A stretch of DNA of 64,000 nt from contig NZ_JAKZFR010000001.1 of NCBI RefSeq assembly GCF_022808935.1, positions 558,001 through 622,000 on the forward strand, read 5' to 3'. Each line of letters begins with the position of its first letter. The stretch's first letter is position 1. The notes below the pieces were generated by a model. The model searched no databases. It saw only the letters and a program-made list of their open reading frames with translations, and was not told the origin of the DNA. The DNA is from Geothrix sp. SG200 (GTDB lineage Bacteria; Acidobacteriota; Holophagae; Holophagales; Holophagaceae). This document shows positions 43,686 to 52,039 of the stretch, piece by piece. The position numbers were made by a program, and so were the translations under genes.

Positions 43686-45626
43686 ATGCCGCGCCCCCTT
43701 CTGCTCATCGTGGACGGCGAGTCCCTGCGGACTCCCGGCCTGGTCTCCGCGATGGAGGGCGACGGCTGGGAAGTCCGATGGATCCGCCACGACGGGACTG
43801 CGGCCTTCCTCGAGGGCGGCCAGGACCCGGACCTTCTGCTGCTGGACTCGGCGGCCCCCGGGGGAACGGATGGCGACCTGGTCCAGCATCTGCGCACCAG
43901 GAATCCACGGCTGCCGGTGCTGGTGCTGACTGAAGGCTCTGGAAGCGGCGACAAGGCCGAGGCCGGGGTGCAGGAATACCTGGAACGGACCCGGCCCGAC
44001 GGCGAGATCGCCGCCATCCTCCGCCGCTACCGCCCGGAGGTCGCCAAGCTCACGACGAGCGACATCTTCGGTGACCTGCTGGCCGACCTGGAGGTGGGGC
44101 CGGGACCGGCTTCCCCGATTGCGGAAGCGAAGGCCCAGACGGCCCACCCCCCTCTCAGCGCCGCGGAGATCTTCGGCCGCGTCATCGAAGAGGTGGAGGC
44201 CCCGCCGGAACCGGTCCAGGGGAGGAACCTGGTGCGGGTGGTCCCGGCCATGGCCTCGGCGGCAGGCGCTTCCCGGCCCGCGGTTCCAGCCGACGGCCCG
44301 CTGGGGCCGTCGGAGTTCACGCTGAGCGGCATCTCTGGCGTCCATGATCCCTTCGCCTGGTCCGGCGGTCCGGCGGGCGCCCTTGAGGCTCCTCCGACGC
44401 AGGAAGCCACACCGGCGGTCACGGGAACGCCCGAGGTCCTGGAGGAGTACGGGAACTACTTCCTGCTGGAGAAGATCGCCATCGGCGGCATGGCGGAACT
44501 GTTCAAAGCCCAGCAGCGGGGCGTGCAGGGCTTCCAGAAGATCGTGGCCATCAAGCGCATCCTGCCGCACTTCAGCGACAACGAGGACTTCGTGACGATG
44601 TTCATCGACGAGGCCAAGCTGGCGGCCCAGCTGACCCATCCGAACATCGCGCAGATCTTCGACCTGGGGAAGGCCGGGAACTCCTACTACATCGCCATGG
44701 AGTACGTGAACGGCCGAGACCTCCGGACGCTGCTCCGGAAGGTGCGGGAATGCGGCCACCCCTTCCCCGAACAGGTGGCGGCCTTCGTGGTGATGAAGGT
44801 GGCTGCGGCCCTGGACTACGCCCACCGGAAGCGGGGATTCGACGACCGGGAGCTGAAGCTGGTCCACCGTGACATCAGCCCGCAGAACGTGATCCTCTCC
44901 ACCGACGGCGCGGTGAAGCTGGTGGATTTCGGCATCGCCAAGGCGGCCAGCAAGGCCAGCCACACCGTGGCCGGGGCGCTCAAGGGCAAGCTGCTCTACA
45001 TGAGCCCGGAGCAGGCCACGGGCCAGGTTCTCGACAACCGCTCGGACCTCTATTCCCTCGGGCTGGTGCTCTTCGAACTGCTCACGGGCGAGCGCTGCTT
45101 CCAGGCGGATTCGGAGCTGGGCGTCCTCGAGAAGGTGCGGCTCGGCCGGGTGTCCGACCTGCACACGCTGAATCCGAACGTGTCGAAGGAGATGGTGGCC
45201 ATCGTGAACCGGGCGCTCCAGAAGAGCGTCGATCACCGCTATCCTTCGGCCCGCTTCATGGAGCGCGATCTGCGCGACTACCTCCAGCAGCAGGGGCCGC
45301 CCATCACCGAGCACGATGTCGCGGAGTACATGCAGGTCCTGCTCAACGGTCCCCTCGAGCGCCTGGAAAGCCTCCTGGCGACGCGTTTCCCGCGCCCCGC
45401 CGGCGCCACGAGCGGCATTCAGCAGGTCCTGGGCCTCAAGACGGAGACCGCCGTCCGGATGGCCCCGGCCCCTGGGGCCGGCGAGTCGTTCGAACCTGTC
45501 CTGGAGCCCCTTGAGGCCCTCGAACCCATCGAAGAGATGCCCTCCCGGCCCCGCTGGATGCTGCCGGTGATCCTGGGGCTCGCAGTGATCCTGGTGATCC
45601 TGCTGGCCATCGCCCGCTGGTCCTGA
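43686..45626 (+). CDS. Ser/Thr protein kinase with N-terminal receiver-like domain and C-terminal membrane tail
   Basis: A 646-residue protein. Residues 1-115 form a receiver-like domain (LLLIVDGESLRTPGLVSAMEGDG, LLLLDSAAPGGTDGDLV) with an Asp at the acceptor site but no conserved Lys. A 140-residue acidic/Pro-rich linker follows. The kinase domain (about 255-525) has IAIGGMAELFKA, VAIKRIL, HRDISPQNVILS, DFGIAK and SPEQATGQVLDNRSDLYSLG. A single C-terminal helix (LPVILGLAVILVILLAIARWS) anchors it so that the catalytic part faces the cytoplasm. The HRDISPQN loop is typical of myxobacterial and acidobacterial kinases. No second regulator is adjacent. Confidence 0.9.
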   Translation: MPRPLLLIVDGESLRTPGLVSAMEGDGWEVRWIRHDGTAAFLEGGQDPDLLLLDSAAPGGTDGDLVQHLRTRNPRLPVLVLTEGSGSGDKAEAGVQEYLERTRPDGEIAAILRRYRPEVAKLTTSDIFGDLLADLEVGPGPASPIAEAKAQTAHPPLSAAEIFGRVIEEVEAPPEPVQGRNLVRVVPAMASAAGASRPAVPADGPLGPSEFTLSGISGVHDPFAWSGGPAGALEAPPTQEATPAVTGTPEVLEEYGNYFLLEKIAIGGMAELFKAQQRGVQGFQKIVAIKRILPHFSDNEDFVTMFIDEAKLAAQLTHPNIAQIFDLGKAGNSYYIAMEYVNGRDLRTLLRKVRECGHPFPEQVAAFVVMKVAAALDYAHRKRGFDDRELKLVHRDISPQNVILSTDGAVKLVDFGIAKAASKASHTVAGALKGKLLYMSPEQATGQVLDNRSDLYSLGLVLFELLTGERCFQADSELGVLEKVRLGRVSDLHTLNPNVSKEMVAIVNRALQKSVDHRYPSARFMERDLRDYLQQQGPPITEHDVAEYMQVLLNGPLERLESLLATRFPRPAGATSGIQQVLGLKTETAVRMAPAPGAGESFEPVLEPLEALEPIEEMPSRPRWMLPVILGLAVILVILLAIARWS

Positions 45627-45713
45627 GCCGCCGGTCCTGAGCCGGTGGCCCCAGACCCTGGACCTGGATAAGATCAGCTTTTCCGAACAGCCTTGAAGCC
45701 CCCGGGAGTACCC

Positions 45714-45944
45714 ATGGATCTGAGCCAGGATCAGAAGGCCTTTTACGAGACCACCCGCGAGCGCTGCCGCTCCGAGGTGTCCCAGATCAACAACACCATC
45801 GCCTCCGAAGTGCAGCGCGTGAAAGATCTGCTCACCAGCCTGAGCAACCGCAAGACCGCCGTGCTTCAGATGTACGGCGCGGCCTGCGAAGTGCTGGGCG
45901 AAGAGAACGACCTCGCCGAAGAGTCCATCGACATCGAGTTCTAG
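45714..45944 (+). CDS. Unknown small helical protein
   Basis: A 76-residue protein starting at ATG 45714 (GGGAG upstream). The sequence is predicted to be almost entirely helical, with heptad-like spacing (YETTRERCRSEVSQINNTIASEVQRVKDLLTSL) and an acidic tail (EENDLAEESIDIEF). No domain is recognised. It follows the kinase by 87 bp on the same strand and may be a partner or substrate, but there is no evidence beyond position. Its TAG stop is the outer end of a CAGCTGTCAG palindrome. Confidence 0.65.
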   Translation: MDLSQDQKAFYETTRERCRSEVSQINNTIASEVQRVKDLLTSLSNRKTAVLQMYGAACEVLGEENDLAEESIDIEF

Positions 45945-45992
45945 CTGTCAGCTCTCAGTTACTGACAGCTGATGGCCGATGGCTGACAGCTA
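45942..45992. repeat. CAGCTGTCAG-type palindrome joining two convergent stop codons
   Basis: TAGCTGTCAGC (45942-45952) and GCTGACAGCTA (45982-45992) are perfect inverted repeats. The outer TAG on each strand is the stop codon of the plus-strand helical protein and of the minus-strand zinc-ribbon protein. An inner CTGACAGCT gives an alternative stem. Confidence 0.8.
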
Positions 45993-46244
45993 TCCATGAA
46001 TCCGCATCAGGGGGGCTGCGCACTTCTGGCAGTTACTCTGGTGCGGCGGGTTCTTCTTCCCGCAGTGGCTGCACACGAGGGTCTGGGCCCGCTTGCGGCG
46101 CCAGATGCGCAGGTAGAGGACGCCGAGCAGCACGATCAGCAGGCAGCCCTTCTGCCAGGACTGGAGCACGAAGCCCGTGGGGCTTTCGACCTTCTTCGGG
46201 CTCTCCGGATGCTCCTGGAGGCTGAGGGTGGTGGGCTGGCTCAT
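45990..46244 (-). CDS. Small membrane protein with C-terminal zinc ribbon
   Basis: An 84-residue protein. A helix at about residues 32-50 (GCLLIVLLGVLYLRIW) is followed by Arg/Lys-rich sequence and a CXXC...CXXC zinc ribbon (CSHCGKKNPPHQSNCQKC). The N-terminus is polar. Its ATG overlaps the scpB stop (ATGA), so it is translated with scpB. The function is not known; zinc-ribbon tails of this kind often bind nucleic acid or partner proteins. Its stop is supplied by the palindromic repeat. Confidence 0.75.
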   Translation of the reverse strand: MSQPTTLSLQEHPESPKKVESPTGFVLQSWQKGCLLIVLLGVLYLRIWRRKRAQTLVCSHCGKKNPPHQSNCQKCAAPLMRIHG

Positions 46245-46915
46245 GATTCGGCCCCTTCGTCCGGCAATTCCTCGATCATCTCCATGGCCCCTTCGCCGAA
46301 GAGGCCGTCCTCGGGGAGCGGGGGCTCCAGCGAGGCCAGGGCCTGGGCCTCCAGGCGGGCCTCCCCGAAGTCCTCCAGCTGCGGCAGGTCGTGCAGGCTC
46401 TTCAGGCCGAAGTGCAGCAGAAAGGCCTGGGTGGTGGCGTACATCATGGGCCGGCCCACCACGGGCTTGCGACCCGCGGGCGTGATGAGCTGGCGCTCCA
46501 TGAGGCTCTTCACCTGGTTGGCGCTGCTGGTGACGCCGCGGATGGCGTTCAGCTCGGTGATGGTGACAGGCTGGCGGTAGGCGATGATGGCCAGGGCCTC
46601 GATCTGCGCCGGCGTGAGCTTGCCGCTGCGGGTGGTCGTCACCAGCCGGGCGACCATCTCCTTGTAGAGCGGGCTGGTGGCCATGCGCCAGCCGCCGCCG
46701 ACCTCCAGGAGGCGCAGGCCGCTGGAGCCGCATAGCCGTTCCTGCAGCTTCTCGATGCCCTGCTGGAGGGCGCCGTCGCCCAGGCCCGTCAGCTCGCGCA
46801 GCCGCGCCAAGTCGAGCACTTCTCCCGCGGCGGTGAACAGGGCCTCCAGGGCGCCCGGCAGATCGCCGCCCTCCTCCCAGAGGGGGTCCTGATGGAAGAG
46901 GTCGGATTCGCTCAC
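46241..46915 (-). CDS. scpB: Segregation and condensation protein B (ScpB)
   Basis: A 224-residue ScpB with two winged-helix domains: FTAAGEVLDLARLRELTGLGDGALQQGIEKLQ, and GKLTPAQIEALAIIAYRQPVTITELNAIRGVTSSANQVKSLMERQLITPAGRKPVVGRPMMYATT, which is the family hallmark. It joins SMC and ScpA in the condensin that organises the chromosome. The start is GTG 46915 with GGGAG 7 bases upstream, overlapping the psd stop (GTGA). scpA is not next to it, which is unusual, since scpA and scpB are often paired. Confidence 0.95.
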   Translation of the reverse strand: MSESDLFHQDPLWEEGGDLPGALEALFTAAGEVLDLARLRELTGLGDGALQQGIEKLQERLCGSSGLRLLEVGGGWRMATSPLYKEMVARLVTTTRSGKLTPAQIEALAIIAYRQPVTITELNAIRGVTSSANQVKSLMERQLITPAGRKPVVGRPMMYATTQAFLLHFGLKSLHDLPQLEDFGEARLEAQALASLEPPLPEDGLFGEGAMEMIEELPDEGAES

Positions 46916-47844
46916 CGATAGGCTCCCAATCGCTGTCCCACCTTCACGGCCCCGTCCGTGCGGAGAGGTGCCCAATCCTTGGCTTTGGGACCGCCCACGA
47001 GCAGCACCACGGTGGAACCGAACTCGAAGGTGCCAAGGTCCTCGCCCGGCGCGCAGGGCAGCAGGTTCACGGGGAATCCGCCATCCCTCGGCAGGGTCCG
47101 GCCCCCGAGCCAGCGGTCGTCGATGACCACGCCGCCCACGTGGGTGGCGCCCACCAGCACCGCGGCCACCTCCAGCCCCTCGCAGGTCCCGGCGCCCAGG
47201 GCCGTCCACACGGCCCGGCGGTTGCGTTCGTAGAGTCGCGGCACGCTGGCCGTGCTGGCGTCGTTCACGGGCCAGAGCTCGCCTTCCACGCGGCTGACGG
47301 CCGTGACCCGGCCCTCCAGCGGCACGTGGATGCGATGGTAGTCCCTGGGCGAAAGGTAGAGCGTGAGGTAGTGGCCGCCCTCGAAGCGCTCCGCGCCGCG
47401 CTCGTGCTTCAGGAGCTCCGCCACGCGGTAGGTGAGGCCCTTGGCCTGGATGGCCGTGCCGGAGGCGATGGGGCCGCCGGCGATGATGCGGGCGTCCACG
47501 GGGCTGTTCAGGAATCCGGGAACGGCCGCATCCTGGGGCCGGAGGCCCGGCTTCAGGCGCCGCGTGAACAGGGCCTGGAGGCTGGGATAGCCCGCCAGGG
47601 GCCGCTCGGCCTCCGCCAGGTCGATGCCATAGTGGCCCGCGAAACGCCCCAGCAGGGGCTCGCGCCAGGAGGCCGGCAGGGTGCGCGTGGCCGCCCAGCC
47701 GACGACCTTCGATCCCAGCTTCTTGGGATAGAGGCCCAGGATCCGCAGGGACAAGGGCCCCGGCGTCCAGACGAGTACGTAGACCGCCCAGACCAGGACG
47801 AGGACAAGCGCCAGGCGCGCCGGTGGGGGCCATGAGAGGTGCAT
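46912..47844 (-). CDS. psd: Phosphatidylserine decarboxylase proenzyme
   Basis: A 310-residue membrane-bound pyruvoyl enzyme. An N-terminal hydrophobic segment (LALVLVLVWAVYVLVWTPG) is followed by conserved NSPVDARI, SPRDYHRIHVPLEGRV and the self-cleavage motif FGST near residue 280, where the chain is cut between Gly and Ser to form the pyruvoyl group. It makes phosphatidylethanolamine at the inner membrane. The FGST form (instead of LGST) occurs in many bacteria. ATG 47844 is preferred to a GTG-type start seven codons upstream. It heads a coupled psd-scpB-zinc-ribbon unit. Confidence 0.93.
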   Translation of the reverse strand: MHLSWPPPARLALVLVLVWAVYVLVWTPGPLSLRILGLYPKKLGSKVVGWAATRTLPASWREPLLGRFAGHYGIDLAEAERPLAGYPSLQALFTRRLKPGLRPQDAAVPGFLNSPVDARIIAGGPIASGTAIQAKGLTYRVAELLKHERGAERFEGGHYLTLYLSPRDYHRIHVPLEGRVTAVSRVEGELWPVNDASTASVPRLYERNRRAVWTALGAGTCEGLEVAAVLVGATHVGGVVIDDRWLGGRTLPRDGGFPVNLLPCAPGEDLGTFEFGSTVVLLVGGPKAKDWAPLRTDGAVKVGQRLGAYR

Positions 47845-47921
47845 GCCCCAAGGATACCCCGGCATCCCTTGGTCCTGGAGGGGCGGTGTCCCACAATCGT
47901 TCCATGGGTTCCGAGGCCGCC

Positions 47922-48545
47922 ATGCCGATCGCGCTGTCCCTGCTGTGGGCGGCCTATGGCGCCCTCCACTCCCTGCTGGCGTCCACGGGCTTCAAGCGGG
48001 TCGTGGCGGCGCGATTCCCGCGTGGGATGCCCGGCTACCGATTGGCCTACAACCTGGTCGCCGCCCTGGCCCTCCTCCCGATCCTGTGGGTCCTGGCGCG
48101 CCATCCTGGGCCTTGGGTCTGGCGCTGGCACGGACCCCTGGCCTGGGTCATGAACGGCGCGGCCCTCCTGGCCGCGGGGCTGCTGCTGTCCGGTTCCGGC
48201 TACGATCTGGCGGAATTCCTCGGCCTCCGCCAGCTGCAGGAGGGGCGAACGGCAGGCGAGGACGCGGAGCCTTTTCGCATCTCCACCCTCCATCGCTTCG
48301 TGCGTCACCCCTGGTATAGCCTGTCGCTGGTGATCCTGTGGACGCGGGACATGAGCCTGTCGCTCCTGGTCTCGGCCCTGTGGATCACCGCCTACATCGT
48401 TCTCGGCGCCCGGCTGGAGGAGCGGAAGCTCCTTGCGCGGTTCGGGCCCGCCTACCGGGACTACCTGTCGCGGGTGCCCGGGCTCGTGCCCCGGCCCTGG
48501 AAGACCCTGAGCCGGGACGAGGCCCGCCGCCTGGGCGGGCCGTGA
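47922..48545 (+). CDS. NnrU/isoprenylcysteine-methyltransferase-like integral membrane protein
   Basis: A 207-residue protein with about five membrane helices and the ICMT-like C-terminal pattern: FRISTLHRFVRHPWYSLSLVILW, then LGARLEERKLLARFGPAYRDYLSRVPGLVP. MddA methanethiol methyltransferases and NnrU proteins share this pattern, so a membrane SAM-dependent methyltransferase is possible. ATG 47922 has GAGG upstream; ATG 47904 is an alternative. It is divergent from psd and coupled by a TGATG overlap to the following HutD gene, whose role does not clearly fit. Confidence 0.7.
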   Translation: MPIALSLLWAAYGALHSLLASTGFKRVVAARFPRGMPGYRLAYNLVAALALLPILWVLARHPGPWVWRWHGPLAWVMNGAALLAAGLLLSGSGYDLAEFLGLRQLQEGRTAGEDAEPFRISTLHRFVRHPWYSLSLVILWTRDMSLSLLVSALWITAYIVLGARLEERKLLARFGPAYRDYLSRVPGLVPRPWKTLSRDEARRLGGP

Positions 48546-49129
48546 TGGCCTGGCGGCGGACTCGCCCCTCGGAAGGGCGCCTCGTGCCCTGGAAGAACGG
48601 CGGGGGAACCACGCTGGAACTGGCGGTGGAGCCACCGGATGGCTCGCTGGCCACGGGTTTCCGCTGGCGCCTCAGCTCCGCGGAGGTGGCCTCTTCCGGA
48701 CCCTTCTCCGCGTTCCCTGGCCTCGAGCGGTGGCTGTGGCTGCTGGACGGTCCCGGCTTCGACATCGACTTCGGCGCCCGGGGGCGGGCGGACCTCCACG
48801 CTCCCCTGGTCCCGCTGCGCTTCCTGGGGGAGTGGTCTGCGGACGCCACCCTGCTCGATGGGCCGTCGGTGGATCTCAACCTGATGGTGGACCCGGCGAT
48901 GTACCGGGTGGTGACGGACACCCTTCGCCTGGAGACCTCCCAGGTGGTGGTTCCCGGCGGAGGGACGACGCTGCTGCTCGTCGCCCGGGGCACGGTGGCG
49001 GTGCCCGCACTGGGGCTGCACCTGGGCCGAAGGCACCTGCTCCGCCTGGAGGGGGAATCAGAGGCCTTGCCCCTGGCCCCGGGCCTGGGCGGGGCCTCCG
49101 TCATTCGGATCGACCTCAACCTCATCTGA
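48545..49129 (+). CDS. HutD/Ves-family cupin protein
   Basis: A 194-residue double-cupin protein with the HutD signature PWKNGGGTTLELAVEPPDG near the N-terminus, FRWRLSSAEVASSGPFSAFPGLERWLWLLDG and VDLNLMVDP in the middle. HutD/Ves proteins occur with histidine-utilisation genes or alone and may sense formylglutamate or cap pathway flux. No hut genes are present here. ATG 48545 overlaps the preceding stop. Confidence 0.85.
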   Translation: MAWRRTRPSEGRLVPWKNGGGTTLELAVEPPDGSLATGFRWRLSSAEVASSGPFSAFPGLERWLWLLDGPGFDIDFGARGRADLHAPLVPLRFLGEWSADATLLDGPSVDLNLMVDPAMYRVVTDTLRLETSQVVVPGGGTTLLLVARGTVAVPALGLHLGRRHLLRLEGESEALPLAPGLGGASVIRIDLNLI

Positions 49130-49188
49130 CTGCCGCGTCCGTGGTAGGGTGGCACCCACCAAACCAACCCATTCTGTCGGAGGTGCCC

Positions 49189-50337
49189 ATGACCAAGAGG
49201 ATCTTGTCCTCGCTGATGGCGTTCGGACTCGCCCTGCAGGCGCAGACGCCCGTGAAGATCGGCGTCATCAACTGCGCCACGGGCACCCAGGCGCCCATCG
49301 GCGAATACATGAGCAACGGCTACAAGCTGGCCATGGAGGATCTCCAGAAGAAGGGCATCAAGGTCGAGCTGGTCACCGAGGACGACACCGGCAAGCCCCA
49401 GGTCTCCATGTCGGCCATGGAAAAGCTGGTGACCCGCGACCGCGTGGCCGCCGTGGTGGGACCCTACAGCTCCGCCTGCGCCAACGCCGTGTCCAAGCTG
49501 GCCGAGAAGTACAGGGTGCCCCTCCTGGTGCCCGTGGCATCGAAAGAAGACATCACCCGGCAGAACCAGAAGTATGTCTTCCGCCTCAGCGCCACCACCG
49601 AGGACTACGCCTCCATCCTCATCTCCATGGCCCAGAAACTGGGCAAGCCCAAGACCATGGCCATCCTGAACGAGAACACCGACTTCGGCACCTCCGGCGC
49701 GAAGTCCGCCAAGGCCTACGCCGCCCAGGTGGGCATCCAGGTGGTGATGGAGGAGGCCTATGCCGCAGGCTCCCCCGACTACCGCTCCACCCTCGCCAAG
49801 GTCAAGGCGGCCAAGCCCGATCTCGTCTTCATGGTGTCCTACGTGGCCGACGGCATCCTGCTCATGCGCCAGGCGCGCGAGGTGGGCCTCCAGCCCCAGG
49901 CCTTCCTGGGCGCGGGCGCGGGCTTCGCGTCCTCCGAGTTCGCGCGGGAGCAGGCCATCTCCCACGGGGTGTTCTCCAGCACCCAGTGGACGACCGACGT
50001 GAACTGGCCTGGCGCCAAGGACTTCGGGGCGCGGTACAAGGCCAAGTTCGGCAAGGCCGAGGTGCCCTACCATGCCGCCAATGCCTATGCCTCGATGATG
50101 GTCATGGCGGAGACCGCCGCCAAGGTGGGCGGCGACCGCGAGAAGCTGCGCGCCGAGCTGCGCGGCGGCCACTGGGACGGCATCATGGGCGACGTCCGGT
50201 TCATCGACTACAGCGGCTACACGAACCAGAACAAGCACCAGATGCTGGTGGAGCAGATCCAGAACGGCAAGCACGAAACGGTGTGGCCCCCCCAGTACGC
50301 CACGAAGAAACCAATCTATCCATTCAAGTGGAAGTGA
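49189..50337 (+). CDS. Branched-chain amino-acid-type ABC transporter substrate-binding protein
   Basis: A 382-residue periplasmic-binding protein of the LivJ/LivK type I fold. It has a signal peptide (MTKRILSSLMAFGLALQA), PVKIGVINCATGTQAPIGEYMSNGYKLAMEDL, VAAVVGPYSSACANAVSKLAEKYRVPLLVPVAS and AILNENTDFGTSGAKSAKAYAAQ. It binds a small amino acid or related ligand in the periplasm. ATG 49189 follows GGAGGTG. The permease and ATPase genes are not adjacent, so it must work with a distant transporter or as a receptor. Confidence 0.93.
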   Translation: MTKRILSSLMAFGLALQAQTPVKIGVINCATGTQAPIGEYMSNGYKLAMEDLQKKGIKVELVTEDDTGKPQVSMSAMEKLVTRDRVAAVVGPYSSACANAVSKLAEKYRVPLLVPVASKEDITRQNQKYVFRLSATTEDYASILISMAQKLGKPKTMAILNENTDFGTSGAKSAKAYAAQVGIQVVMEEAYAAGSPDYRSTLAKVKAAKPDLVFMVSYVADGILLMRQAREVGLQPQAFLGAGAGFASSEFAREQAISHGVFSSTQWTTDVNWPGAKDFGARYKAKFGKAEVPYHAANAYASMMVMAETAAKVGGDREKLRAELRGGHWDGIMGDVRFIDYSGYTNQNKHQMLVEQIQNGKHETVWPPQYATKKPIYPFKWK

Positions 50338-50356
50338 CCGCCGCTTGAGGCGTCCC

Positions 50357-50412
50357 CAGAGCCTGTCGCACACCTCTTTCCACCGGTCCCAGGGAGTGTG
50401 TGACAGGCCCTG
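50357..50412. repeat. Short palindromic element with GGCCTGTCACAC ends
   Basis: CAGAGCCTGTCGCACAC (50357-50373) and the complement of GTGTGTGACAGGCCCTG (50396-50412) match at 15 of 17 positions around a 22-base spacer. It lies between the LivK-like gene and the TauE gene. The ends (AGGGCCTGT on one side) resemble the ends of the MITE at 30078, so it may be a remnant of the same transposon type; as a hairpin it could also end transcription of the LivK-like gene. Confidence 0.55.
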
Positions 50413-50435
50413 TGGCGCCTGTCATCTTGGGATGT

Positions 50436-51224
50436 ATGCACATCGGACACGCGCTCACCGTCATGGCCGCCGCCTTCGCCGCCGGCGCCATCAATTCCAT
50501 CGCGGGAGGCGGGACGCTGGTGTCCTTCCCCTCGCTGCTGGGCATCGGACTCACGGGCCAGCAGGCCAATGTGACGAGCACGCTGGCCCTCTGGCCGGGA
50601 TCCATCGGCGGGTTCTGGGGCCACCGCGAGGATCTGGTCGGCATCCGGGAATTCACCCTCCGGCTGATGCCGCCCTCCCTGCTGGGCGGCGCGCTGGGCG
50701 CCTGGCTCATGCTGGTCACGCCCCAGAAGGTCTTCGACAACCTCGTGCCCTGGCTGATCCTGGTGGCCACGATCCTGCTGGCGGCCAATGATCCCGTCAA
50801 CAAGCTCCTGAAGAAGATGGGAAGCCACGACCGCACGCCAGGCTGGTGGGTGTTCGCCATGATCTTCCAGTTCATCGTGGGCATCTACGGCGGCTACTTC
50901 GGCGCGGGTATCGGCATCCTCATGCTGGCGGCGCTGAGCCTCCTGGGCCTCACGGACATCCACCAGATGAACGGGCTGAAGAACCTGCTGGCCCTGTGCA
51001 TCAACGGCATCGCCATCTTCGCCTTCCTGGCGATGGAGTTCCTGCGGCACCCGGGCAACGTCCAGTGGACCCTGGTCGGCATCATGGCCGTCGCCGCGGG
51101 CCTGGGTGGTCTCTTCGGCTCCCACATGGCCCATCGTGTCGGCCGAAAGACCGTGCGCGTCGGCGTCGTGTCCATCGGCTTCATCCTCTCGGCCTGGTAC
51201 TTCTACAAGCACTACATGGCCTGA
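50436..51224 (+). CDS. TauE/SafE-family membrane transporter
   Basis: A 262-residue protein with about eight membrane helices and the paired TauE repeats: AAGAINSIAGGGTLVSFPSLLGIGL in the first half and GGYFGAGIGILMLAALSLLGL in the second. The family exports small sulfur-containing or organic acid anions; the substrate here is unknown. ATG 50436 is used, with GGGA upstream. Its last 13 bases overlap the convergent mobB gene. Confidence 0.88.
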   Translation: MHIGHALTVMAAAFAAGAINSIAGGGTLVSFPSLLGIGLTGQQANVTSTLALWPGSIGGFWGHREDLVGIREFTLRLMPPSLLGGALGAWLMLVTPQKVFDNLVPWLILVATILLAANDPVNKLLKKMGSHDRTPGWWVFAMIFQFIVGIYGGYFGAGIGILMLAALSLLGLTDIHQMNGLKNLLALCINGIAIFAFLAMEFLRHPGNVQWTLVGIMAVAAGLGGLFGSHMAHRVGRKTVRVGVVSIGFILSAWYFYKHYMA

Positions 51225-51727
51225 GGAGGCGTCCGCAGGCCCGTGTGGGCGAGGATGAACTCGGCGACCGCGGACGGATCGTTCAGGTCCAGCACCGGGA
51301 TCCTCAGCCCGGGCAACGGGCGGTCGCTGGCCACGGCCACGATTCCTGGATCCTCGGGGCAGAGCAGGGGCTTGCCTTCGGACTCCCGGTGGATCTCCAG
51401 CTTGGGGTGCAAGTGGGTCTTGAAGCCCTCGATGAGGAGCAGGTCCACGGGCGTCATGCGCTCGATCAGGGACTCGATGCTGGGCTCGGGCTCGTCCCTG
51501 GATTCGTGCATCAGCACCCAGCGCGAGGAGGTCACCACCAGCACCTCCGAGGCGCCGGCCTCCCGGTGCCGGAACGAGTCCTTTCCCGGCTTGTCCACGT
51601 CGAAGCGGTGGTGCGCGTGCTTCATGGTCGAGACCTTCAGCCCGGACTTCCTGAGAAGCGGCAGCACCTCGACCACCAGGCTGGTCTTCCCGCTGCCGCT
51701 CCAGCCGACGATGCCCATGACCTTCAT
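51212..51727 (-). CDS. mobB: Molybdopterin-guanine dinucleotide biosynthesis adaptor MobB
   Basis: A 171-residue GTPase-like protein with P-loop GWSGSGKTSLVVEVLPLLRKSGL, TMKHAHHRFDVDKPGKDSFRHREAGA and LLLIEGFK, all MobB features. It assists MobA in attaching GMP to molybdopterin for molybdoenzymes. ATG 51727 follows GGAGGG at a good distance; an upstream in-frame ATG (51748) is possible but lacks a ribosome site. mobA and molybdoenzyme genes are not in the window. It overlaps the convergent TauE gene by 13 bp. Confidence 0.9.
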   Translation of the reverse strand: MKVMGIVGWSGSGKTSLVVEVLPLLRKSGLKVSTMKHAHHRFDVDKPGKDSFRHREAGASEVLVVTSSRWVLMHESRDEPEPSIESLIERMTPVDLLLIEGFKTHLHPKLEIHRESEGKPLLCPEDPGIVAVASDRPLPGLRIPVLDLNDPSAVAEFILAHTGLRTPPQAM

Positions 51728-51843
51728 GGCGAGGCCCTCCGGTTCCATGATGGCGCGTTCGAGGTGGGGGATTCTGTGAATTCGGATCCCCCACGCTCCG
51801 CCGCATATGCGCGCCCCACCGGAGGTGGAGGCGGAACGATTCT

Positions 51844-51987
51844 GGGGGATCCGCTCCGGGGCCACCACTGTGCGGCGTCCCCTCCGGCCGCACGAATCGC
51901 TGGCACGGCCCTGACCGCCTCCGGCTGTCCACTGGACAGCCTCCGGCGGGGCCTACCTGCCAGCGATTCTGTGACTTCGAATCCCCC
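51844..51987 (-). repeat. tRNA-Ser-associated repeat unit, copy 1
   Basis: A 144-bp unit bounded by GGGGGAT (left) and GAATCCCCC (right), which copy the T-arm of the neighbouring tRNA-Ser. Conserved arms GAATCGCTGGCA (51894-51905) and TGCCAGCGATTC (51958-51969) enclose an inner hairpin GGCTGTCC-ACT-GGACAGCC. It differs from copy 2 at about five positions. It is non-coding. A further decayed T-arm/acceptor copy begins at 51781, so the repeat period is 195-196 bp. Confidence 0.85.
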
Positions 51988-52039
51988 ACGCTCCGCCAAA
52001 AAACGTGCGCCCCGCCGTAGGGCGAGGTGGGACGATCCT

